From Maribacter sp. (GTDB taxonomy: Bacteria; Bacteroidota; Bacteroidia; Flavobacteriales; Flavobacteriaceae), in contig JAAETN010000146.1 of the NCBI GenBank assembly GCA_024228355.1, positions 1 through 50,893 on the forward strand: a DNA stretch of 50,893 nucleotides, written 5' to 3'. The position numbers and the translations under genes are program-made. Each line of letters begins with the position of its first letter. Position 1 is the stretch's first letter. Positions 20,624 through 30,007 of this stretch are shown one piece after another. The notes beneath the pieces were generated by a model. That model saw only the letters and a list, made by a program, of their open reading frames with translations, was not told the DNA's origin and ran no database searches.

Positions 20624-21004
20624 ATGCAAAAAAGGAAAGCTAGTGCAGATGAGTTAATTGCATTAATTTTACAGGGAATAGAAGAAGTTAAAGGACACGA
20701 CACAAATATACTGGACCTAAGAGAAATTGAAAATACCGTATGTGACTACTTTATTATTTGTAACGGTACTTCAAACACACATGTAAATGCGATTGTAGGT
20801 TCTATCCAAAAAACAGTTAGCAAAGCAAGTAAGGACAAACCATGGCATGTTGAAGGTGAGGATAATGCCGAATGGGTGTTAATGGATTATGTTAATGTAG
20901 TAGTGCATGTTTTCCAAAAACAAATTAGAGAATACTACGATATTGAAGGGCTCTGGGGCGATGCCAAGTTCACAACAATAGAAAGTAGTGTAAATCAGCA
21001 ATAA
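20624..21004 (+). CDS. rsfS: Ribosome silencing factor RsfS
   Basis: Contains ILDLREIENTVCDYFIICNGTSNTHV, EGEDNAEWVLMDYVNVVVHVF and REYYDIEGLWGDA. Confidence 0.95.
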   Translation: MQKRKASADELIALILQGIEEVKGHDTNILDLREIENTVCDYFIICNGTSNTHVNAIVGSIQKTVSKASKDKPWHVEGEDNAEWVLMDYVNVVVHVFQKQIREYYDIEGLWGDAKFTTIESSVNQQ

Positions 21005-21010
21005 AAAAGA

Positions 21011-23020
21011 ATGGCAAAAGATAATAATACAACTCCCAAAAAACCCAAGTTCAGTTCATGGTGGATCTATGGACTAATTGCGGTGTTATTGATTGGTTTT
21101 AATTTTTTAGGTGGTAGTAATTTTGCGAATACAAAAAAATCAACTACTTCCGAATTACAGGAGTATCTAAGAAATGGTGATGTCGAAAAGATTTTGATAA
21201 TTACCAATACCAATCAAGCCAAAGTTTTTTTATCGGAGGAGGCACTACTGAAAGAGGTACATAAAGAAGTTTCGGAAAAGCCATTTCTACCTGCATCAGG
21301 AGCTATTCCACAATATATTTTGGACTATGGTGATCTTCAGATTTTTCAGAATGAAATCACTGAAATCAAGAAAGCAGAAAACCTGGATACAATAGTTGAA
21401 TTTGATAAAGAATCAAATATTGTTGCTGATATATTTGTTTCAATTATACCTTTTGTGCTAATTATTGGTATTTGGATCTATCTTATGCGCCGAATGTCAG
21501 GCGGCGGCGGTGGTGGTGCCGGTGGCCAAATATTCAATATTGGAAAATCAAAAGCCAAATTGTTTGACGAAAAGACGGATACCAGAACTTCTTTCAAAGA
21601 TGTTGCTGGTCTTGAAGGAGCAAAGGAAGAGGTAGAAGAAATCGTTGAATTCTTAAGGAACCCTGACAAATATACTTCGCTTGGAGGTAAAATTCCTAAA
21701 GGTGCTATATTGGTTGGTCCTCCTGGAACAGGTAAAACCTTATTGGCAAAAGCGGTTGCAGGTGAAGCTAAGGTTCCATTTTTCTCATTGTCAGGTTCTG
21801 ATTTTGTTGAGATGTTCGTTGGTGTTGGTGCCTCTAGGGTCCGAGACCTATTTAAACAGGCTAAAGACAAATCACCGGCCATAATTTTTATTGATGAGAT
21901 AGATGCTATTGGTAGGGCCAGAGGTAAAAATAATTTTACTGGATCAAATGATGAACGTGAAAATACCTTAAACCAATTATTGACAGAAATGGATGGTTTT
22001 GGTACAAATACTAATGTTATTGTCCTTGCTGCAACCAACCGGGCAGACGTTTTGGACAAAGCGCTGATGCGCGCTGGTCGTTTCGATAGACAGATCTATG
22101 TAGACTTGCCGGATATTCGTGAACGTAAGGAAATATTCGAAGTGCATTTAAGACCAATCAAAACTGCTGAAACATTGGATTTGGATTTCTTAGCTAGACA
22201 AACCCCAGGTTTCTCAGGTGCAGATATTGCAAATGTCTGTAATGAAGCTGCTTTGATTGCCGCACGACAAGAGAAAAAGGCGGTTGGCAAACAAGATTTC
22301 TTGGATGCAGTTGATAGAATTGTTGGAGGATTGGAGAAGAAGAACAAAATCATAACCCCTGGTGAGAAAAAAACAATTGCTTATCACGAAGCAGGCCATG
22401 CCACTACAAGTTGGATGTTAGAACACGCTGCACCATTGGTAAAAGTTACCATTGTTCCGCGTGGACAGTCTTTAGGTGCCGCTTGGTACTTACCTGAAGA
22501 GAGACTTATTGTTCGTCCTGAACAGATGTTAGATGAAATGTGTGCTACCTTAGGCGGTAGAGCTGCAGAAAAAGTAATTTTCGACCAAATATCTACAGGA
22601 GCGCTTAGTGATCTCGAAAAAGTTACAAAACAAGCCAGGGCGATGGTTACGGTATATGGTTTGAATGATGAAATTGGCAATCTTACTTATTATGATTCCT
22701 CGGGTCAAAATGAATATGGCTTTACAAAACCCTATAGTGAGGAAACTGCCAGAAAAATAGATTCTGAGATTTCGGAGATTATTGAAAAGCAATACATAAG
22801 AGCAATCGATGTTCTGGAAAAGAACAAGGATAAGCTAATAGAATTGGCAGAGCGCCTGTTGGAAAAAGAAGTCATTTTTAAAGAAGATTTAGAAAAGATT
22901 TTTGGTAAAAGACCCTTCGAAAAAGAATTTGATGGCAAAGGCCAGGAAATAGTAAAGGACGAAGAACCGATTGATGCTGAAAAGGAGGCCAACGAGGAAG
23001 AGGAAAAAGAAAATAAATAG
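21011..23020 (+). CDS. ftsH: ATP-dependent zinc metalloprotease FtsH
   Basis: Walker A GPPGTGKTLLAKAVAGEA, SRH region, HEAGH zinc site, GGRAAEKV. Confidence 0.98.
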   Translation: MAKDNNTTPKKPKFSSWWIYGLIAVLLIGFNFLGGSNFANTKKSTTSELQEYLRNGDVEKILIITNTNQAKVFLSEEALLKEVHKEVSEKPFLPASGAIPQYILDYGDLQIFQNEITEIKKAENLDTIVEFDKESNIVADIFVSIIPFVLIIGIWIYLMRRMSGGGGGGAGGQIFNIGKSKAKLFDEKTDTRTSFKDVAGLEGAKEEVEEIVEFLRNPDKYTSLGGKIPKGAILVGPPGTGKTLLAKAVAGEAKVPFFSLSGSDFVEMFVGVGASRVRDLFKQAKDKSPAIIFIDEIDAIGRARGKNNFTGSNDERENTLNQLLTEMDGFGTNTNVIVLAATNRADVLDKALMRAGRFDRQIYVDLPDIRERKEIFEVHLRPIKTAETLDLDFLARQTPGFSGADIANVCNEAALIAARQEKKAVGKQDFLDAVDRIVGGLEKKNKIITPGEKKTIAYHEAGHATTSWMLEHAAPLVKVTIVPRGQSLGAAWYLPEERLIVRPEQMLDEMCATLGGRAAEKVIFDQISTGALSDLEKVTKQARAMVTVYGLNDEIGNLTYYDSSGQNEYGFTKPYSEETARKIDSEISEIIEKQYIRAIDVLEKNKDKLIELAERLLEKEVIFKEDLEKIFGKRPFEKEFDGKGQEIVKDEEPIDAEKEANEEEEKENK

Positions 23021-23079
23021 ATACATTTTACGTTCTTCTTACATAAAAGAGAACGACATAAGAAGGATTAATTGGTTTA

Positions 23080-23691
23080 ATGGGGATAATTGACAAACTT
23101 TTCGGTGGTGGCAAAAAAAAGGTTTCCAAGGAAACTGCAGAAACCCGTGGGGTTCATATGCCTGACCTCAATATTCCTGTTGATGAAAAATTTACCATTC
23201 ACTTTAAGAAAAACGGAGGTAAATTTATTTATTGCGACTCTTTTCAGGAAATTTCTGAAGCCCTAAATAATATTGTAAAAGAGAACGGTTGGGAAAGCCA
23301 CCCCTTCTTCGCAATGAACCCAAGACTTGAAGAAAGATTTGCCAAAGAGAATATTTCCTTTACTCATAAGACAAAAGAAAGTGACGTATTCTTTACTACT
23401 TGCGAACATCTTATTGCGCAAAATGGATCTATCCTAGTATGCTCCAATCAACTGATGGAAAAGAAACTCAATGAACTTCCGGACAATGTTATTGTTTTCG
23501 CAACAACAAGTCAGTTGGTTGAGTCTATTGGTGAAGGGTTAAAGAAAATAAAGAAAAAATATGGCCATAGCATTCCCGCTAATATTACCACACTCAAACA
23601 TTTTCAGTCTACAAGCGAGAATTCAAATGATTTCTTAACTTACGGTAGTAGCTCCAAAAATCTTTATCTTTTACTCTTGGAGGATTTATAG
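23080..23691 (+). CDS. LUD-domain (LutC/YkgG-like) protein
   Basis: Contains SDVFFTTCEHLIAQNGSILVCSNQLMEKKLNELPDNVIVFATTSQLVESI. Confidence 0.75.
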   Translation: MGIIDKLFGGGKKKVSKETAETRGVHMPDLNIPVDEKFTIHFKKNGGKFIYCDSFQEISEALNNIVKENGWESHPFFAMNPRLEERFAKENISFTHKTKESDVFFTTCEHLIAQNGSILVCSNQLMEKKLNELPDNVIVFATTSQLVESIGEGLKKIKKKYGHSIPANITTLKHFQSTSENSNDFLTYGSSSKNLYLLLLEDL

Positions 23692-23692
23692 T

Positions 23693-24496
23693 ATGAAAGA
23701 AGTTTTAAGACGGGCACTTTCTGGAGCAGTATATATTATATTGTTATTATCCGCGGTTTTCTTAAGCTCCGATGCTTTTGATTTTTTGTTTATGACCTTC
23801 GGTTTGGCATGTCTATACGAATATAAAAGACTTGTTCATTTAAAAGGTTACCATGTCTTTATTGCTTATTTGGCATTATGGTGGGCATTTATTTATTTGG
23901 TTCATGACAAATGGCTGATTAATATTTTAATGTTCCTGACCATTTCAATGAATATGGCCTTGCTCTTTTTTCTATTTTCGAAGAAGAAAAAACCATTCAG
24001 CTTTTTTCAAAAGTTTGTAATCGGTCTATTTTATATTGGAGGAGGTTGTATCTTTTTAACAATGATTCCATATAAGGATAATGATTTTGCAAAATTGTTG
24101 ATTATTGGCATTTTTATATTGATTTGGATCAACGATTCCTTCGCATATATAGTTGGGAGCACATTAGGCCGAACAAAGTTATTTGCCGCCGTTTCCCCAA
24201 AGAAAACAGTTGAAGGCACATTAGGGGGTTTTGTTTTCGCCATGATCGCGGCCTATTTTTTAGGCAAATATGAGCCCATTATCAGTCCAATGCAGTGGTT
24301 CATTTTAGCAGCCGTAATTGTGCTCTTTGGCACTTTAGGTGATTTGATAGAATCAAAATTAAAAAGATCAGCAGGAGTAAAAGATAGTGGGGCTATAATT
24401 CCGGGTCATGGTGGTATGTTAGATAGGTTGGACAGCATGGTCTTCGCTGCTCCATTTGCATATTTAACGCTTAATATTTTTGCTTATGTTTCATAA
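23693..24496 (+). CDS. cdsA: Phosphatidate cytidylyltransferase
   Basis: Polytopic membrane protein with the CDP-DAG synthase signature SKLKRSAGVKDSGAIIPGHGGMLDRLDSMVFAAP (predicted SKLKRSAGVKDSG...GGMLDRLDS). Confidence 0.96.
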   Translation: MKEVLRRALSGAVYIILLLSAVFLSSDAFDFLFMTFGLACLYEYKRLVHLKGYHVFIAYLALWWAFIYLVHDKWLINILMFLTISMNMALLFFLFSKKKKPFSFFQKFVIGLFYIGGGCIFLTMIPYKDNDFAKLLIIGIFILIWINDSFAYIVGSTLGRTKLFAAVSPKKTVEGTLGGFVFAMIAAYFLGKYEPIISPMQWFILAAVIVLFGTLGDLIESKLKRSAGVKDSGAIIPGHGGMLDRLDSMVFAAPFAYLTLNIFAYVS

Positions 24497-25166
24497 AGAG
24501 GGTCAAAATATTATATTGATTACCTTTTTTCTTGTTATTACAATAATTCTTATTGCAGAGTTCTATGCAGTGAACGATTGGTTACGATGGGGGCTTCAGA
24601 TCATTTCGGTTCTGGTTTTGGTATTGATATTACAATTTTTTCGTAATCCTAGAAGAGGTGCTAATAATATTTTTAACGAAATTTTAGCACCCGTTGATGG
24701 TAAGGTAGTAGTAATCGAAGAAGTCATGGAAACCGAATATTTTAACGAAAAGCGCATGCAAGTTTCAATATTCATGTCGCCTTTTAATGTACATGTAACC
24801 CGCTACCCCATTAGCGGAACGATAAAGTATTCAAAATACCATCCCGGCAAATATCTAGTGGCATGGCACCCTAAATCAAGTACCGACAATGAGCGTACAA
24901 CAGTGGTGATAAATACACCCAAATTTGGTGAAATACTGTATAGACAGATTGCAGGAGCTCTTGCAAGGCGTATCGTAAACTATGCGGAGGAAGGGGATAG
25001 CGTTCACCAAGGCGAAGACGCTGGTTTTATCAAATTTGGTTCTAGGGTTGACTTATTATTACCTTTGGATTGTGGTATCGCCGTAAAACTGAATCAAAAG
25101 GTTGTTGGCGCCAAGACCTGTATTGCAACCTTTGTGGATAAAAATGAAGAAGGAAACCTTACATAA
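24480..25166 (+). CDS. psd: Phosphatidylserine decarboxylase family protein
   Basis: Contains NEILAPVDGKVVVIEEV, VSIFMSPFNVHVTRYPISGTIKY and FGSRVDLLLP (archaetidylserine/PS decarboxylase short form). Overlaps cdsA. Confidence 0.94.
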   Translation: MLMFHKEGQNIILITFFLVITIILIAEFYAVNDWLRWGLQIISVLVLVLILQFFRNPRRGANNIFNEILAPVDGKVVVIEEVMETEYFNEKRMQVSIFMSPFNVHVTRYPISGTIKYSKYHPGKYLVAWHPKSSTDNERTTVVINTPKFGEILYRQIAGALARRIVNYAEEGDSVHQGEDAGFIKFGSRVDLLLPLDCGIAVKLNQKVVGAKTCIATFVDKNEEGNLT

Positions 25167-25404
25167 AAACTTTGAAGAAGCTGTTGATTTTTTAAATAGC
25201 TACAAAGACCCACTGCCGGCAGACCTCTTATTAAAACTATACGCGTATTATAAGATTTCAAAAAAGAATTTTGACAATCCTGGAAGTAAAACCCCCCTTA
25301 TCAACGCCTTTAAGGCAAATGCTTTAATACAAGCACAGGATATAAGCCGTGAAGAGGCTATGAAAGCCTATATAAAACTAGTGAAAACGGAGGTGAAAAA
25401 ATAG
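25144..25404 (+). CDS. Acyl-CoA-binding protein
   Basis: MKKETLHKNFEEAVDFLNSYKDPLPADLLLKLYAYYKISKKN...REEAMKAYIKLV is ACBP-like. The start at 25144 overlaps the psd 3' end. Confidence 0.88.
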   Translation: MKKETLHKNFEEAVDFLNSYKDPLPADLLLKLYAYYKISKKNFDNPGSKTPLINAFKANALIQAQDISREEAMKAYIKLVKTEVKK

Positions 25405-25419
25405 TACTTCTGTATTGCC

Positions 25420-26184
25420 CTATTCATATAAATCTTTCATGTCTGCATTACAAAGCTCAGAAATGAAATTTCCTATTTTCCGGGTAACATCCTTAAAGTA
25501 CCGCTCTCCTTTTTCCGTAGTGGCTAACATGGGATTTCCGACGCCGGTATCCTTACTAATTTGCGACCATTTACGCTCTGCCCATACCCAACCCTCAGTA
25601 AATGATTTTATTTTAAAATTCTTGGATGCTCCGGTACCCCACTTTTCCTTTGGCAGTACCAATTCAGGTTTTAGGTAGAGAATAAGGCTAGTTTCCATCT
25701 CATCGGCATGATCACCATTTTCGTCAAAATATTCGGTTTTATTCAAAGATTGAAACCAATTGGAGAAACAAATGAACATTTCCGGATATTTTAAACCCAA
25801 TTCCCGGACCAAAGGCTTAAAGTTATTTCCGCCATGACTATTAAAGATGAGCAATTTTTTTATCCCTTGTCGATTTAACACTTCGACCACATCCTTTAAT
25901 ATTGCTAATTGGGTGCTTGGATTCAAGTTAATATCCAAATAAATATCTGACTGACCTGTGTTTACACCAAAAGGAATTGAAGGCAATACAATTACCTTAC
26001 TTCCGTCTTCCCAAGCCAGTCTCGCAGATTCTGCCGCTAAAGCGTCACTTTCATATACATCAGTCGCATACGGCAAATGGTAATTATGAGCTTCAGTCGC
26101 ACCCCACGGTAAAATGGCCAAATCAAATGTGGAATTTTTAAGAGCTTGCCAATTAGTTTCAGCTAAGATATATGGTCTAATCAT
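25420..26184 (-). CDS. Creatininase family protein
   Basis: Contains LAILPWGATEAHNYHLPYATD, LLIFNSHGGN, ENGDHADEMETSLIL. Confidence 0.9.
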   Translation of the reverse strand: MIRPYILAETNWQALKNSTFDLAILPWGATEAHNYHLPYATDVYESDALAAESARLAWEDGSKVIVLPSIPFGVNTGQSDIYLDINLNPSTQLAILKDVVEVLNRQGIKKLLIFNSHGGNNFKPLVRELGLKYPEMFICFSNWFQSLNKTEYFDENGDHADEMETSLILYLKPELVLPKEKWGTGASKNFKIKSFTEGWVWAERKWSQISKDTGVGNPMLATTEKGERYFKDVTRKIGNFISELCNADMKDLYE

Positions 26185-26200
26185 ACTGTAATTTTTTAAA

Positions 26201-27469
26201 TTAATAGGCTACTTTATTCACCGAAGGTCTACGCTCAATAATCGTGAAATAAACTCCAGCTATAATAGTAATCAGAAAGTAGCAAACAATAATTAAGCTA
26301 CCGAATTTATAATATGAGTCAATTCCGAACCAATCACCCATTACATATATAAGGGTTATACCTGCAACTCCCCTAAATACTTCAATCCATAAAGCGTAGC
26401 TAATTTTATCCATTAAGGTTGTATAGCCATAAATACCAACGAAAACAAAGGCACCAAAAAGCAACAAACCATCGAAACCAATGGTAGAATAATTAAAGAA
26501 CATAAAAAGCATTAAGAATGTGGTAACCAATAATTGGAAGATTGAATATGCCTTTAAAGCAGATGAGGCAGGAGTTGTATATCTTTCAAAACTGTATACA
26601 TCATCAATAATTTTAATGGGATATTTAGTTTTCACATCAGCTGGACGCCAACCAGTCTGCATAAACCAAATTCGAATTTTATCCCAAAAACTGCTAGTTC
26701 GCCAGGCATCTTTTATCAAACGCCAGATATGTTGAAAATTAATAACAATGGGGTTCCAAGTTGCAGCCGGTTTTAAGACCCCATATTGCGGAGGCACTTC
26801 ATCTAATTCTTCTTGAAATGTACCGAACCAACGATCCCAAATACTGAGAATCTGACCTAGATTTTTATCAATATACTCCGGATTAATGGCGTGGTGTACC
26901 CTATGCTGGGAAGGGGTAATGATAAGATATTCCAACCAACCCATTCTGCCAATATGTTGTGTATGATACCAAAACTGGGCGAATAAATGTATTGGGGCAA
27001 GAACTGCAATAACATTACTTGGAACACCTAAAAGGGCAGCCGGAATCAATAATAAAGGGAAATATCCCAAAAGATTAGAAATTGATTGGCGGAGCGCACA
27101 AGCTAGATTAAACTCCTCACTACTATGGTGTATGACATGCTGATTCCAGAAAAAATTGACTTTATGACTCAAGCGATGATTCCAATAACCGGCAAAATCA
27201 ATGGCCAAAAACGCAACTAACCAAACTATCCACGTGGACTTTATTTCTACTACGGCCAATTGCTCCAATAAATAGGGATAAGTAACAATAATAATCCCAA
27301 TACCCAGTGAATCCTTGACAATGTTGGTTAGTCCCGAACTTATGCTCGAAACTGAATCCATCACCTTATGTTTTTGATTTTTTATAAAATAACCATAGGC
27401 AATCTCTATGACCAGAAGAATCATGAAAAATGGAATAGCATATAAGAGGGCATTCGCGTAGGCTTCCAA
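26201..27469 (-). CDS. Sterol desaturase/fatty acid hydroxylase family protein
   Basis: Histidine clusters HRLSHKVNFFWNQHVIHHSSE and HRVHHAINPEYIDKN. Multiple TM helices. Confidence 0.93.
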   Translation of the reverse strand: MEAYANALLYAIPFFMILLVIEIAYGYFIKNQKHKVMDSVSSISSGLTNIVKDSLGIGIIIVTYPYLLEQLAVVEIKSTWIVWLVAFLAIDFAGYWNHRLSHKVNFFWNQHVIHHSSEEFNLACALRQSISNLLGYFPLLLIPAALLGVPSNVIAVLAPIHLFAQFWYHTQHIGRMGWLEYLIITPSQHRVHHAINPEYIDKNLGQILSIWDRWFGTFQEELDEVPPQYGVLKPAATWNPIVINFQHIWRLIKDAWRTSSFWDKIRIWFMQTGWRPADVKTKYPIKIIDDVYSFERYTTPASSALKAYSIFQLLVTTFLMLFMFFNYSTIGFDGLLLFGAFVFVGIYGYTTLMDKISYALWIEVFRGVAGITLIYVMGDWFGIDSYYKFGSLIIVCYFLITIIAGVYFTIIERRPSVNKVAY

Positions 27470-27491
27470 TTAGTTACTTATTTGTGTTTCA

Positions 27492-27499
27492 CAAATATA
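27492..27499 (-). promoter_or_regulatory. Putative -7 element upstream of the sterol desaturase gene
   Basis: CAAATATA on + is TATATTTG on -, matching TAnnTTTG, 22 nt from the start codon. No clear -33. Confidence 0.35.
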
Positions 27500-27538
27500 A
27501 TTAAATTGAAATTTAATCTATTTCACCAGTTAGTTGGA

Positions 27539-28324
27539 TTATTCCTTATAGGGTATTGTTTTCAGAATATGTTCAATGGCCGCGATTCGAGCTTCCGTTT
27601 TCTTATTAGCATCAATAATTACCCAGGGTGCATGCCCAGTATTAGTGTCTTTTAACATCACCTCTTTATATTTGGTATAAACATCCCAAAGTTTCCGGGC
27701 ACTTTCGTCCATAGGCGTCATTTTCCATCGTTTCAGATTGCTTTTTTGTATGTCATCAAAACGCTTGCCCTGTTCTTCTTTAGTGATTGAAAAATAAAAC
27801 TTGATCAAATAGGTATTTGATTCTATAATCATTTTTTCAAAATCATTCACTTGGGACATAAATACTGTATACTCATCTTGGGTACAAAAACCGTGTGCTG
27901 GTTCTACCACCGCCCTGTTGTACCAACTACGATCAAAAAATACGATTTTACCAGGTTTGGGTAATTTATTCACATAGCGTTGAAAATACCATTGCCCCTG
28001 CTCATCTTCAGTTGGCTTGTTCAAAGCAACTATTCTAAAATACCTTGGGTTTATATGGGCTGTTATTCTCCTTATGGCGCCTCCCTTTCCAGCCGCATCC
28101 CTACCTTCAAAAAGAATGACTATTTTCTTTCTATTCTCAATCGTCCAGGCCTGTAATTTGACCAATTCTGCCTGTAGATCACGTAATCGCAGTTCATATT
28201 TAATCTCTCGTAGTGTTTTCTTTAAATCGACATTTTTGCTAGTAAACAAACTACGTAGACCAAGTTTGGAATTGAGTAATTTCAAATCTTCAGGCGAAAT
28301 ATTTAAATTCGGCATATTCTCCAT
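27539..28324 (-). CDS. Polyphosphate kinase 2 family protein (copy B)
   Basis: Walker A ILFEGRDAAGKGGAIRRIT and Walker B IVFFDRSWYNRAVVEPAHGF. MENMPNLN is the likely start, 1 nt after the stop of copy A. Confidence 0.93.
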   Translation of the reverse strand: MENMPNLNISPEDLKLLNSKLGLRSLFTSKNVDLKKTLREIKYELRLRDLQAELVKLQAWTIENRKKIVILFEGRDAAGKGGAIRRITAHINPRYFRIVALNKPTEDEQGQWYFQRYVNKLPKPGKIVFFDRSWYNRAVVEPAHGFCTQDEYTVFMSQVNDFEKMIIESNTYLIKFYFSITKEEQGKRFDDIQKSNLKRWKMTPMDESARKLWDVYTKYKEVMLKDTNTGHAPWVIIDANKKTEARIAAIEHILKTIPYKE

Positions 28325-28325
28325 A

Positions 28326-29174
28326 TCAAATATCAATTTGTTTTGCATTTCTATAATAACGAACAATTACATTTGGATCCGGTTGTATCAAATTCGAGCT
28401 GTCCTCCATATCTGTGTAGTCAAATCTTGAAAGCACATAACGCATACTTTCCAATCGTGCAGTTTTCTTATCGTTTGTCTTAACCATTATCCATGGGCTA
28501 AAATTGGTGTGGGTTTTTGAGAACATCTGTTCTTTATAATAGGTGTATTTATCCCATAGCACCTGCCCCATTTTATCAACTGGACTAAACTTCCACTCCT
28601 TTAATGGATTATTTAAACGTGCATTGAAACGCTTGTTTTGAACCTGTTTAGAAATAGAAAACCAAAATTTAATAATGATAACACCATCTTCATATAACAT
28701 ATGCTCAAATTCCGGTACTTGTACTATGAATTGATCATATTGATCTTTGGTACAAAATCCCATAACCGGTTCTACAACAGCACGGTTGTACCAGCTACGG
28801 TCAAAAAAGACAATTTCACCAGGATTGGGCAGTTCTTTAATATATCTTCTAAAATACCACTGTCCCTTTTCATTGTCTGTAGGTTTTGACAATGCAACGA
28901 CACGAGAGGAACGAGGATTCAAATGCTCTATGAAACGTTTTATACATCCGCCTTTACCCGCAGCATCCCTGCCTTCAAATAAAACAGCGACACGCAAATT
29001 GTTATTTGTAACCCACTGTTGCAGATTAACCAATTCACTTTGAAGCTTATTTAATTCGATTTCATATTTTAAATTTTTTACAACCTTATCAACGTCGATA
29101 TTCTTATCCTGTGCAAGCTTAACTAATCCTTTTCTAGTCTTTGCTTTTAATAGATCTTCAGTAGTATATTCCAT
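28326..29174 (-). CDS. Polyphosphate kinase 2 family protein (copy A)
   Basis: Contains VLFEGRDAAGKGGCIKRFIEHLNPRSSRVVAL and IVFFDRSWYNRAVVEPVMGF. Clear paralogue of the adjacent gene. Confidence 0.94.
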   Translation of the reverse strand: MEYTTEDLLKAKTRKGLVKLAQDKNIDVDKVVKNLKYEIELNKLQSELVNLQQWVTNNNLRVAVLFEGRDAAGKGGCIKRFIEHLNPRSSRVVALSKPTDNEKGQWYFRRYIKELPNPGEIVFFDRSWYNRAVVEPVMGFCTKDQYDQFIVQVPEFEHMLYEDGVIIIKFWFSISKQVQNKRFNARLNNPLKEWKFSPVDKMGQVLWDKYTYYKEQMFSKTHTNFSPWIMVKTNDKKTARLESMRYVLSRFDYTDMEDSSNLIQPDPNVIVRYYRNAKQIDI

Positions 29175-29287
29175 TGGTTATTTCATAATTCATTAAAAAT
29201 ACAAATTTGCATAAAGCAAAAGCTTGACAATTGTCATGTTTTGCAATCTCAGCGTCAAATCAAAGATTCGTTTAAAACTTGTTTGGA

Positions 29288-29881
29288 TTAGTTAAAAGGG
29301 CCAACCATTATATGTGCCCTATGAGTGCCGGGGTCCATTAACCATGGCATTCCCTTGGCATGGGGTTTAATTGGGAGTCCTGTGGATTCTGGTGTAGCGA
29401 ACGGCGTATAAATCACATATCTGAACTGCCCGTCCTTTAGTTCCCCTGTAGATTTATCATAATTTTCATCCTTACCATAGTAAATATAAGTCATACTAGG
29501 TTCTTTGGGCATGACTAACTTTCCAGAAGCTACTTCCGCACCTCGAATTGCGCGTTTCTCCTTAAAGTCCATGCCTTCGGCAGAAAGTTCACGACCGCGG
29601 GCCATAAAGGGTTCCAACTTTTTGGAATAACAGGAAACACTAATTCCCTCCTTATTGGGATTATCACCGATACAAACCAAATTATTGGTTCCTTCACGCA
29701 AAACAACCAATTCTCCGGAGGTATCATAACCATAAACCATGGCATCATCCTTATCTGCTTCCGGTGCAGGTAAAATAGCAGTTTTTATTTGTATTTCTTC
29801 TGGAAGAATGTTCTGATTTTCATCTTGACAGACAATGGGAAGTGCAACCAAACAGATTGAAATAATTAGTAAGTGTTTCAT
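29288..29881 (-). CDS. Hypothetical secreted protein
   Basis: Signal peptide MKHLLIISICLVALPIVCQ. Internal Met is the preferred start. No family recognised. Confidence 0.7.
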   Translation of the reverse strand: MKHLLIISICLVALPIVCQDENQNILPEEIQIKTAILPAPEADKDDAMVYGYDTSGELVVLREGTNNLVCIGDNPNKEGISVSCYSKKLEPFMARGRELSAEGMDFKEKRAIRGAEVASGKLVMPKEPSMTYIYYGKDENYDKSTGELKDGQFRYVIYTPFATPESTGLPIKPHAKGMPWLMDPGTHRAHIMVGPFN

Positions 29882-30007
29882 TATGAAATGTTTTTCTAAA
29901 TATACACATCGCATTGGAATTGGTCAACACTTTAAGCAAAAAAAGGGTCAATCAAAACAACTACCACAAACCCTTAGACAAGCCTGGATAGCGCTATGTC
30001 GAGATGC

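Noticed and set aside
21478-22059. 193-aa minus-strand ORF antisense to ftsH
   Set aside because: Entirely inside the conserved FtsH AAA domain on the other strand. Ser/Pro-rich composition typical of an antisense shadow frame.
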